Origin: Pseudocercospora fijiensis CIRAD86
Lineage: Eukaryota > Ascomycota > Dothideomycetes > Mycosphaerellales > Mycosphaerellaceae
Length of the DNA: 64,000 bases
Direction of reading: 5' to 3'
NCBI RefSeq assembly: GCF_000340215.1
Contig: NW_006921536.1
Location: 4,566,388-4,630,387 of the forward strand
A program made the position numbers and the translations under genes. This document shows positions 53,666 through 64,000 of this stretch, piece after piece. Every line of letters begins with the position of its first letter. Position 1 is the first letter of the stretch. A model generated the notes under the pieces. It was given only the letters and a program-made list of their open reading frames with translations. It was not told the DNA's origin and searched no databases.

Positions 53666-56527
53666 GTGTATTCTAGGATCTAAACTAGAGGAAAAGTTTT
53701 AAGCCTCTAGTAACTAAACCGTTTAGCTATAGCTTCTTCCCTTACGATATTTCGCCGACTCCTCGATCCTAGGCCGAGAAGTCGATAAAACTTACGTAAT
53801 ATATTAGACACGAGAATAGTAGCTACTTTCTAGTACGTGTAATGTTTACCGTAAAAGAGACTAGTACTAATTTCTCCTATAGGGCATTAAAAAGCCGAAG
53901 GAGCTACTAGACGATATCGAAGCATTTATAAAGATATTAGACTAATACTTTACAGCTTTAAAGTTCAAACGCTTAAATACAGGCAGATAGACATAATCAA
54001 AATTTCTAACTTGTTATTTGTAACTGCGGTTTACTAACGATATAGCGACGACGAGCTATACGATTTCTTAGCACCGATAAGCGTCCCCTACTCTTTACGC
54101 GGCTTCGGCGCTAGCTAACCTTTTACCTTTAACATTGTTATTAGTATAAAAGACTACCCTATGTCTGTCCTTTGCCTTTAACTACTTAAGAGAAGCGTAG
54201 GTATATCGAGGAGATAGGGAGCATAGTCGAAAACGACGCTTTAGATAAGCCGCAATAGCTTATAACTACTAAGAAGAAACGGCAAATACAACGAGACCTA
54301 ATAAAGCCTTTTATAGGACTTAGTATAAAAGCGGAGCCTATCGTTAATGTTAATAATATCTAGCAATTAGCTTAGATGCTTAGCGAGGGCAAGGTTAAAG
54401 CCTACAATATTTGCTAAGTATATATTAAGAAGTAAGATCGAACCTATAGGAGAGCTATACTAGGCGAAAGGTTAGCTAATATATAAATAGAGCTATAGCA
54501 GCTTATAAAAAGGTATAAAGAGTCCGGATAGAGACTTTTAGCATTCGATTAGTATAACTAACTAGGCTAGACAAATTGCTTTATAGGTTCGCTACTCGTA
54601 TACAAGCTAGGGATGTAATACTAATAGATTAGAAATTTTGTTCGACCGTGCTTTAAAACGAGTAGAAGAGCTAGACGCCTACTATTTATAGCATAGCACA
54701 ACTATAGGTCCTCTCTATAGTCTAGTTATAACTCTTAAAGACTAGTTCGATATTAAAGGCTACGACTTAACTCTAGGATATATCGGTAGAGCGTTTAAAC
54801 CTACTAGCGATAATGCTTTACTAGTTAAGATCCTCGAGAGACAAGGAGCTATCTTTATTATAAAGACAAATCTGCCTTAGAGCATTATAGTATATATTCT
54901 TTCCTTCGAGGAGAAGTACTTACTAAACTGTATATAGTAGTAGTACGAGACCGAGAACCTACTTTTTAGGCTTACTACTAATCTAATAGACGCGAAACTT
55001 ATACCTAGTAGATCGACTAGTAGTAAAGGAGCCTTGCTTACTAAACACGGTTCGCTCTTAGGATAGGGCACTAATATTAGAGGGAGTATACGAATTCCGT
55101 CTTATATAATAGGTCTGTATAGGCTTAAACTAAGCGTAAGTTACGGAATTAATCTATATACGCTTCTAATAACTCGGTAGTCTAGACGACTTCCTTACGA
55201 TAGAGTTTAGGTCTCTACTTCTAGTTAAGAGTATATACTATTAGTCGTCGGTCCTCTCGCGCGCTCCCTTTCCTTACTCGAATTTGTAACAAAGCTCGTA
55301 ATAGGTACTAAGCCTTAGAACAACGACCCGACCTATTATAGGCTTCCGTAGAGATAGGACGTATACGATTACGTTAGATCTCGGCCGCTTGTTATTAGTC
55401 TTCTCCTAGATAATAGCAATGTCCGAGTCTATCCTTCGATCGAGCGAGTAGTAAAGCAGGTCGCTACTAAGCTTAAAGCTAATAGCTATATTATTATTCC
55501 TTAGAATAGTAAAGGCTATAGCGAATGCATATAAGTTATAGATCTATTCTATATAGCCGATAGAGGAGAAGACATTAAGAACGATATTAGAAAAGAAGGC
55601 GAGCTATTCTTACCGTACGTCGAAGCACTTATTAATCGAGCCCTAGCAATTAGCGTATATAAATATTAGGCCCTAAATCGTCGCAAGCGCGTAGCACAAA
55701 AGTTCTACCTAGAGAAATAGGACCGGATTCGTAACCCTAAGACTTTACGCAAAGTTAATATCCTGCTTATACCGACTATAATATATCCTACGGTACCGTA
55801 CCGTACCTATAAGTAGTATATAGAGCGTAATTCGTATCTTAAGCTTCGAGCCTATACTAACACGTTCTCTTTTTTTAGGGTTAGATACACAAAGGTTTAG
55901 AACCTGCTTAACTATACTATACTTGTACTGCTAGCAAGCTACGTTAATAAGTATATCGATCCTGCTCGAAGCAATACTTAAGTTTTATTATATTAGCCGC
56001 GAAACGAAGTCGATAGACATAATTAGAGTTTTTATAATCCTAAGACGATACATAGACTTCTAATTAGTATACAGATTGTTAGATAGCGGTTAGAGGAAGA
56101 GAAGGTATTAGGTGCTACTATAATCGTTAAAGAGCTTATCCGAAGATAGATTAGGGTTTATTAGAAGGGTTCTAGGGTATCTAGCATCGTACTAACCTTT
56201 TGTTTCGTAGGTTATAAGCGGATGCGAAGAGCAAGAATCGGAAGATATAGTTGTATATATAATAGACGCGTATAGATGCTAAATGTCGCGCCTTATAAGC
56301 TAATAGAGACTAGCTTTGTTTAATAACCGCACCCTTATTCGTTAAGTTATAGACGGAGCTCTATACATACTAGATTATTAATAGAGGTTTAGCTTTACTT
56401 TAGTCTATTATCGCTTCCTATTATTGCGCCTTCCTTACTATATCGCAAACTTTACTTAGACTCGCTATAACTTCGCGCCTAGACTCGCTATATTGTTCTT
56501 CCTATACCCTTATCGATAGCAATAGCG

Positions 56528-56568
56528 ACTGCGATAGCGATAGCGATAGCGATAGCGATAGTAGCGTT
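56528..56568 (+). repeat. (GATAGC)n hexamer microsatellite
   Basis: Six to seven GATAGC/GATAGT units within the RIP-mutated repeat. The antisense reading gives an Ala-Ile peptide, which explains a short minus-strand frame. Confidence 0.85.
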
Positions 56569-57111
56569 ACTACTACTACTACCGTTTCGAGCTATAACTA
56601 GTATTTCGCGCGACCTTATTCTTATAGCTGCTATAGGTGCTTTAGTACCCGATTTAGTACCTATATTACTAGTAGGAGGACTATATTTATCGTAAGCTAA
56701 GAGGCGCATCGCTATAGACTCGCTACTAACTCGCTCTAGCCTTCGACGTCCTATAACTACAAATACGAAAGATTTCTAGTACTATAGCGAGCAGATATAG
56801 TAAGACCTCCTCGACGATACCGCAAATCTATAAAAGAAGAAGATAGCATTAAATAGACTGCGTAAATACTCGGCTACGGGTATTATTATAGAGACTAAGC
56901 AAAGAAAGCTAGCACTATCGCTATATTACTTCTATACTCGCTACGATAACGGCTATAAGTGTCGCGTACTAGATATCGAAGGAGAGAGAGTCTACGCTTA
57001 TTACAAGTATTAGGGCAAGAGTAGCTATACTACTAGCGAGATTAAGGTTAAAGAAGAGGATAGAAATAGCGAGCTAGCCGCGATATAGGCGCGAGTCGAG
57101 GCTATAGAGGC

Positions 57112-57175
57112 AAAGAATACTATATTAGAGGCAAAGAATACTATATTAGAGGCAAAGATTAAGGTATTAGAAGCT
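57112..57175 (+). repeat. 21-bp tandem repeat in a coiled-coil-like segment
   Basis: GAGGCAAAGAATACTATATTA occurs twice in tandem, followed by a third diverged copy. The 21-bp (seven-residue) period equals one heptad, consistent with coiled-coil expansion in the ancestral protein. Confidence 0.75.
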
Positions 57176-57548
57176 AAGTTCGATAAGTTAGAAGGATATT
57201 GCCTCTCGTAGTTTAAATAGCTTAAGAATAAGGCTATTATTAAGTCTAAGGATATATATACGATATAGAAGGAGCTATAGCTAAATAGCGATCGCGAGCT
57301 ACTAGTAGATAATGTTTAAGGAGCGAGTCTATAGCGAGTTCTATAGCGAGTCTACTACGAGTCTACTACGAGTCTATATTTCTATTTCCTTTCTTCTTCG
57401 ATCGTATCTCTATAGACAATAGATTAACTAGCTTCTAAGTACGCTTTAGCTTCTAACTCTTCTGTCCGCTCTAGCTATCTTACTAGCTATCTTACTAACT
57501 ATGTTGCTAGCTATGTTGCTAGCTATAAGAAGGGTATATTAGCAGGTA

Positions 57549-60313
57549 GATAGGGTAGTAGTAGGTATAGGTAGTATTCGATAAGGAGCTAGGAGGAGAG
57601 GGAGGAAGGTAGGCAAGTTAGCCTATTACTAAGCGCCAAGCCCTGCCTAAGGCACTAAGACCCTAGCTTTACTTAGCCTAGTCACATGCTAATTACGTAT
57701 AGCCTCTTTAGCCCTAATACACGCTTCCCTTCTAAAGGCCGCGCCCTCGTAGCTAGTCTTTATTCTAGTCTTAACCTCTATTACTACTAACTTAGCAAGT
57801 CTAATAAGCCGCTTAGTCCGCGCTAAATTGAACGTATAACTACCGATTATATAACTATGTCAAACCTAGTAGATAGGGTAGTAGTAGGTATAGGTAGTAT
57901 TCGATAAGGAGCTAGGAGGAGAGGGAGGAAGGTAGGTAAGTTAGCCTATTGCTAAGCGCCAAGCCCTGCCTAAGGCACTAAGACCCTAGCTTTACTTAGC
58001 CTAGTTACATACTAATTACGTATAGCCTCTTTAGCCCTAATACACGCTTCCCTTCTAAAGGCCGCGCCCTCGTAGCTAGTCTTTGTTCTAGTCTTAACCT
58101 CTATTACTACTAACTTAGTAGGTCTAATAAGCCGCTTAGTCCGCGCTAAATTAAACGTATAACTACCGATTATATAACTATATCAAACCTCACCTTCTAA
58201 CACAATGTCTAACTCTAACTACGCTATTCTTATATATAATAAGGTAATATATAACTATAAGAATTAAGGACTATCGACTAATTATAATACGAGCGCGTCT
58301 TCCCTACTATAATAGGTAGACGTACGAGGTATTATAGCCCTGCCTCCGTTCTAAGTAATATCGTACCGAGTTCTTTGCGTCTACTCTTAAAAGACCTAGT
58401 AATGTCCGCTTCCGAGGGTTGTTCTTGTTATTACGAGGGCTATTATTTACTATCGTAGTTTCACTAGCCCTAATTAGTTAGGTTTAGTAGCCTTTAATTG
58501 TTAATCTTATCTTATCTTTCAAAAAATACAGCTCGTCTAGTTTCTATAAGTAAAGGCTATTATAAGTGTAGTAGTAGAGATTCGCCTCGCCTAAAGGGTT
58601 AGATAGATCGAGGAGTAACCTATTGTCCGCAAGATCGATCCCGGCTAGCTTAGCTCTATAGTTTTGCCCTTAGTTAGTCTATTAGTCGCTTAATCTTTTA
58701 GGCGGCTTAAAGTTTTAATTAAAGTTTTAATTAAGGTGCCTTAGGCTCGTAGTATAGGTAAGGTTATGTCTATAGGTATAGTAATAGTAGCAAGTAATGT
58801 TAATAATAGCGGCGCTAGTCGTCTTAGCGCTAACTTTACCTTGCTTCTAATTTCCTTCTTTAACTAATAACAACTTAGCAATACTATTACTAGTATCGCT
58901 ATATCCTTCCTTTCTTAAATAGTAACACACTCCGTAATACCGTTACTAATATAGTCGCGCCGGCCGCGCTATTATAAGCGCGACGCTATCCTCGCCGATC
59001 GCCTAGGCCTTAAGGCCTTAATAGAATAAAGGAATAAGAGTGTGAGAAGGGTATGTTAGTAGGTAGATAGGGTAGTAGTAGGTACGAGTAGTATTCGATA
59101 AGGAGCTAGAAGGAGAGGGAGGAAGGCAGGCAAGTTAGCCTACTACTAAGCGCCAAGCCCTGCCTAAGGCATCGAGACCCTAGCTTTACTCGAGCCCGGT
59201 TATATGCCAATTACGTGTAACCTCTTTAGTCCTAACACACGCTTCCCTTCTAAAGGCCGCGCCCTCGTAGCCGGTCTTTGTTCTAGCCTTAACCTCTATT
59301 ACTACTAACTTAGCAGGTCTAATAAGCCGCTTAGTCCGCGCTAAATCGAACGTATAACTACCGATTATATAACTATATCAAACTTTACCTTTAAACAATA
59401 CAATGTACAACTCTAACTACGCTATCTCTATATACAATAAACTATAAAGTAATATATATCTATAAGAATTAAGGGCTATCGACTAATTACAATACGAGCG
59501 CGTCTTCCCTACTATAATAGGTAGACGTACGAGGTATTATAGCACTGCCTCCGTTCTAAGTAATGTCGTACGAGTTCTTTGCGTCTACTCTAATAGACCT
59601 AGAAATGTCCGCTCCGAGGGTTTGTCCGTTCCGAGGGTTGTTCTTATTATTACGAGGGCTATTATTTACTATCGTAGTTTCGCTAGCCTAAATTAGTTAG
59701 GTTTAGTAGCCTTCAAGTGTTAACTAATTATATCTTTTTAAAAAACTCAGTTCTTCTAGTTTCTATAGGTAAAGGCTATTATAAGTATAGTAGTAGAGGT
59801 TCGCCTTGCTTAAAGGGTCGGAAAGATCGAGGAGTAACCTATTGTCCGCAAGATCGACCCTAGCTAGCTTAGCTCTATAGTTTTGCCCTTAGTTAGTCTA
59901 TTAGTCGCTCAATCTTTTAACTTAGTCAAAGTTTTAACTTGGCCTTAAAGTTTTGATTAAACCTTTAATAGGCTTAAGGCTTTAATTAAAGTTTTAATTA
60001 AGGGTGCCTTAGGCTCGTAGTATAGGTAAGGTTGTATCTATAGGCGTAGCGACAACAGCAAGTAATATTAATAATAGCAGCGCTAGTCGTCTTAGCGCTA
60101 ACTTTACCTTGCTTTCGATTTCTTTCTTCGACTAATAATATACTCGGTAATACTATTACTAATATAGCTATGTCCTTCCTTTCTCAAATAGTAACACACT
60201 CTGCAACACCGTTACTAATATAGCCGCGCCGGCCGCGCCGTTACAAGCGCGACGCCGTCCTTGCCGACCGCCTAGGCCCCGAGGCCTCGATAGAATAAAG
60301 GAGTAAGAGGGGG
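57549..60313. repeat. Tandem direct repeat, unit about 1.2 kb (one partial and two full copies)
   Basis: The word GATAGGGTAGTAGTAGGTA begins a copy at 57549, 57872 and 59066. The first copy is cut after about 320 bp; the second and third run about 1.19 and 1.25 kb. Each full copy contains, in order, GAGGAAGG near its start, AAGCGCCAAGCCCTGCCTAA, TATAACTACCGATTATATAA, a segment around GCGCGTCTTCCCTACTATAA, GTGCCTTAGGCTCGTAGTAT, GCGCCGGCCGCGC and a terminal GAATAAAGGA(A/G)TAAGAG. All copies show RIP-type composition, and no coding frame was found. The third copy ends directly at the LTR of the Gypsy element on its right. Copies may be truncated non-autonomous elements or a segmental tandem duplication. 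Confidence 0.75.
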
Positions 60314-60316
60314 ACC

Positions 60317-60484
60317 TGTAGGGCGCGTTAGTAAAGAGGTAGATTCCTTAGAAGAGTATACGATTAATTAATTAACGCGTCGTAGTGCGCTTGTTAACAC
60401 TCGGTACGCGTTTACTATAGTAGTATAGTCTTATTGTCTCTTGTTACTAATAATTGCTTGCCTCTAATTAGTTAGCTAATAGCA
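60317..60484 (-). repeat. Probable 3' LTR of the second Gypsy element
   Basis: On the minus strand it starts TGCTATTAGCTAACTAATTA at 60484 and ends CGCGCCCTACA at 60317, so TG...CA over about 168 bp. It lies where the 3' LTR should be, downstream of integrase, with CCCCCGGGG directly before it. The partner LTR is beyond the window, so limits are provisional. Confidence 0.5.
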
Positions 60485-60899
60485 CCCCGGGGGTAGCATT
60501 AATCCTAGGCCTTAATAGTAACATTATAAGCTTTTAGCCTTCTTCTTATTCTTTACGCTAGTCTAATACTTATCTAACAACTCGGTTATGTCCTTAAAGG
60601 AACCTTTAGCTTCCTATAAGTCCTATTCTAGTAAATAGCCTTGCTATCTTAGTAGGTACTCCTTCTTGCCTTTCCTAGTCCGGTGCTACAAGATACGTTC
60701 TATAGACTACAGCTCTTCCCTATCCGCTAGTATGTCTTCGTGTTTAGTAGGTGCTTTATCCCCCTCGCGTAGGTAATATAGCTTAAGGAGGGATATATAG
60801 AAGGTATTATAGATAGTATAATAGGGAGGAAGCTACAACTAATAGGCCTATGCGGAGGAGCCCTTAACTTCTCGAATGCGGAATAGGCTAATGTATCTT

Positions 60900-63800
60900 A
60901 GTGCGAGCTTGGGCCTTGTTTTGCCGTTAGGTAATAGGTGCTTGCGGATGCGGAGGTTCTTAGTACTTAGCATAACTATATCGCCTTGTTTAAAGGTTAT
61001 CGGCGTATAGTGCTTGTCGTAGTAGGTCTTTTAGTACTCTTAAGCCTTTGTTAACTTCTCGGCTATCTTAGTATAGATTTCTCGCATCTTCTAGACACGT
61101 TCTATTACCGCTAGTGTCTCTAGTACTTAACGCGCTTCTCTTTCCTTACGCTCGGCCTCGAGCGAGGTAAATAGATCTTATAGCAACGCGGCGTTTTGAC
61201 CTATTATAGCTATATATAGTGAAACCTTAGTTAATAAGTGTACACTATTGTTGTATACGAATTCTATAGGCTATAGGAGATTGACCCAATCCTTAGGATT
61301 CTCGTTAATGTAACTGCGCAGGTACTGCTATAGGGTGGCATTCTGCCTCTCTGTTTAACCGTTAGTCTATAGATAGAAGGCTATTAATAGCCGATGCTTT
61401 AGTCTTAGCTATAAGCATATTTCGCTCTAATAGTGCGATATAAATGTCGTGCCCCTATCGGAGACTATCCCCTTAGGGGTTCCCTAATAGGTGCAGAAGA
61501 TATTAGTCTATAGCGCCTCTACTATATTAATAGCAGTCCAATCCTTGCGCGCCGGGATGTATCGAGCGCCTTTAGTAAATCGATCTACTACAACAAGGAT
61601 AGCATTATACACATCCTTGCTACCCCTACGCTTAGTAGGAGGAAGGCCTATAATAAAGTCTATTGTAAGCTTAGTAAATAGTTTCCTAGGAATAGGAAGT
61701 AAAGACAACTCGCTAAATAGTAAGTACTTTGGTGCTTTAACTCGCTAGTATACTATATAGGTCTGCATATACTCCTTTATATGCCGCTTACTATTTAGCT
61801 AGTAGTATATACGCGATAGTAACTCGTGCGACCTCTCTGTACTATAGTAACTAGCGAGCTTACTATTATAGTGCCTCTTTAAAAGCTCTTGTCTAATCGA
61901 TTGTTTAGCGGGGACATAATACCTGCCCTTAAACTTTAAGTAACCTTTGTCGTCGATCGACTAATTATTATTACTCTTGCCGGATCGAGTTACCCGCCTA
62001 CTTATAAGCTTATTAATGCGCTCGATAGCAAAGGCGTCCCTCTACTAAGTACGCAATAGCTTATCTATAAACGATTAACCATCCCCGTTTGCAAGGTCAT
62101 TTAATAGTACCCGTACTATCGAACGAGGTACGCATTATATACATCTAATAGTACTAGCAGCCGGAACTACTACAACCTCTTCTATAGTGCTATCGCTATA
62201 GATAGCAATATCTTTAATCGAGTTATTATAGCTCGAGCGATCTACGTCCTTCTTAACGTATACTAGAAGAACGACAACTCTGCTATAGTATTTGTTGCCG
62301 CCGCGGGGTCCGGAGGTCCGCTTATCCTACGTTTGCTTATTAATAATACGGGCTATAGCAATCTTATACTATAGGGTTAGAAACAAAGAATTGATATGTT
62401 AGGTCTCGCTATCGTAATTAGGTCGCCTCGATAGGCTATTAGCAGGGTTGCTTACGCCTAGCCGATATAATATATTAAAATCAAATCCGGCGAGGTAGAT
62501 AGCCTATCTAGCCTGTCGACCTATAACCCTAGTAACCTTAGTAATGCTACGGAGGTTGTTATGGTCTGTATAGACCTAAATAGTGTGCTATGCACTATCG
62601 AGATAGTGCCTCTAATACTTAAAGGCCTCGATAATAGCTAGGAGCTCTTACTCGTAGGTCTCGTAGCGACGCTCTATATCGATTATCTTTCGTAAAAAGA
62701 AGGCAATCGGGTACTAGTAATGGTCCTTATCTAATTGCTATAATATAATAGCCGATATAGCGAACTGTAAAGCGTTAGTCTCAATACGGATCTGCTTGCT
62801 TAGTACAAAATAGTGCAGCAAGGGGACATTAGTAAAGCGTTGCTTTAGGCCGTTAAAAGCGGCTTGCGCCCTATTAGTCTATTTGAACTCCCTAGTTAGG
62901 TTAGCCTTAGTTTTAGTAAGCTCAGTTAGGGGCATTACATACCGTAAATAGCCCTTAATAAAGCGGCGGTAGAAATTAGCGAAGCCGAGGAACGATTGAA
63001 GTTCCTTAATAGACGTAGGAACAGGCTATTTAGTAATGGTTTTAATCCGATTAGGATTAGCCTTAACACCCTTAGTTGAAATAAGGAAGCCAAGGAACGA
63101 TACCTCTTTAGTAGCGAAGGTGCATTTAGAAGGTTTGCAATATAGTCTATAGGCTCGTAGGCGGTCGAGGACCTTACGTACTACGGCCTAGTGTTCTGCA
63201 ATATTAGGTAAATGTGTGTAAACTAGGATGTTATCTAGGTAAACTATACAGAGATAGTCTAATAGGCCCGAAAGGGCCCGATTAATATAGGACTAGAATG
63301 TAGCAGGGGCATTAGCTAGCCTAAATAGCATAACTAAGTACTCGAAATAGCTATAACGAGTGCGAAAGGCTATCTTCTATTTATCGCCCTTATAGATACA
63401 GATACGATAGTACGCATCCTTAATGTCTAGTATAGTATAGAAGTAGGCGCTAGAAAGGCGATCGAGGGTCTCGTTAATAAGCGGAAGTAGATAGCGGTCT
63501 TTAATAGTAACAGCATTAAGCCCTCGGTAATTAATATATAAACGCAGGCCGCTATCCTTCTTTAGTACGAACAGGATAGGTATACTAGTAGGGCTGTTGC
63601 TATATCGAATTCGACTATTAGCTAGGTTTTCCTCTAGGTACTTACGTAGTATAGCAAGCTCTCGTTTACTAAGGTTGTAGAGGGGGCTAAAAGGAACCTC
63701 TATACCCTCTATAATGTTAATCTTATAGTCTGTCTCTTTAAATATAGGCAATGTCGATACTAAGTGGTATTTGAATACATTAATGTAGGTCTCTCGGATA

Positions 63801-64000
63801 GGCTCTAGTATACGAGCAAGCTAATTAGGATTATTAGGGGGCACAGGTTCATCGTTATTACTACCGAGCAGGTCGGCAGTCGGATCGGCTAAGGCGGAGG
63901 CTAGTGTTAGGTTGCTAATAAATAGGACCCTAATATCGTTAGGGCACTCGCTAACATTAATATGTTTAATGTCCTCTTTCCTAGCGATTCTAAATCGCTA
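60900..64000 (-). pseudogene. Decayed pol (RT, RNase H, integrase) of the second Gypsy element
   Basis: RT starts before 63751: EVPFSPLYNLSKRELAILRK, SPTSIPILFVLKKDSGLRLY, NAVTIKDRYLLPLINETLDR, LDIKDAYYRICI. The catalytic box at 63241-63230 reads YLDN instead of YLDD. RNase H ends LAGFDFNILYRLGVSNPAN at about 62505-62450. Integrase includes LTIDFIIGLPPTKRRGSKDV (first Asp), VVDRFTKGARYIPARKDW and VSDRGTTFIS, then NGQTERQNATLQQYLR at about 61350-61300. Past integrase the frame continues toward the LTR with Arg/Gln-rich sequence. Trp and Gln codons are commonly TAG/TAA. Confidence 0.85.

Larger units (their letters stand above)
53690..57535 (+). mobile_element. RIP-mutated repeat of unknown class (copy related to 37803-38715)
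   Basis: CpA-poor, TpA-rich sequence without long frames. Plus-strand reading through stops gives protein-like stretches, such as TLRKVNILLIPTIIYPTVPY (about 55742) and a Glu/Ala/Lys coiled coil with 21-bp repeats (RVEAIEAKNTILEAKNTILE, about 57085-57145). The part 56380-57330 has an inverted relative at 37803-38715. It ends with short ATGTTGCTAGCT-type repeats near 57480-57530. I recognise no transposase, reverse transcriptase or terminal repeat, and its class is open. Confidence 0.55.
60317..64000 (-). mobile_element. 3' part of a second Ty3/Gypsy retrotransposon, RIP-mutated
   Basis: Minus-strand sequence runs from reverse transcriptase (right) to a terminal LTR (left). It leaves the window at the right edge, so gag and the other LTR are outside. 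RT, RNase H and integrase blocks are in the order expected for Ty3/Gypsy, and the RT sequence is unlike that of the 13.2-kb element, so this is a different family. Frames are interrupted by RIP stops but two short open pieces remain (63751-63377 and 61708-61508). Confidence 0.85.

Overview
This is a eukaryotic window, most likely from a filamentous ascomycete of the class Dothideomycetes (Mycosphaerellales type). That placement is inferred from gene content, from short introns of about 50-110 bp with GT-AG ends and CTGAC/CTAAC-like branch sites, and from transposon islands altered by repeat-induced point mutation (RIP). Gene density is typical of fungi, and the genes are otherwise unrelated neighbours on both strands. 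I recognise no tRNA, rRNA or CRISPR.

Layout. (1) 1-21.5 kb is gene-rich: the 3' part of an RFX-type transcription factor, a Swi5 recombination protein, a YTP1-like membrane protein, a GT8 glycosyltransferase, an ENA-type cation P-ATPase, a proline/tyrosine-rich protein, a YjbQ/UPF0047 protein, an F-box gene and a frameshifted F-box-like gene, a degraded remnant, a 346-aa hypothetical gene and RNA polymerase I subunit RPA49. (2) 21.6-38.7 kb is a RIP-mutated transposon island. It contains a complete 13.2-kb Ty3/Gypsy-type LTR element (24627-37802) with 188-bp LTRs and a TTAAA target-site duplication, inserted into an older repeat. (3) 38.7-51.3 kb is gene-rich again: a hydrophobic-hairpin protein, MMM1 and COQ8 head to head, a small polytopic membrane protein, a 1.8-kb non-RIP array of alternating AAACGTGC/GCACGTTT motifs, TAF11, and an epoxide hydrolase whose 3' half has been destroyed by RIP. 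(4) 51.3-64 kb is a second transposon island: a Tc1/mariner-like element, a short TIR element, an unidentified repeat related to the one split by the Gypsy insertion, a tandem repeat with a 1.2-kb period, and the 3' part of a second Gypsy element on the minus strand.

The islands are nearly free of CpA and rich in TpA while CpG is kept, so former Gln and Trp codons read as TAG/TAA. This explains the lack of long open frames there.

The most unusual structure is the array at about 46.43-48.25 kb. An 8-bp motif recurs in both orientations with a period of about 160 bp, in sequence that has otherwise diverged. It matches no repeat class I know. Also notable are a roughly 5-kb decayed coding segment between pol and the 3' LTR of the large Gypsy element, the graded RIP damage in the epoxide hydrolase, and the divergent MMM1-COQ8 pair.
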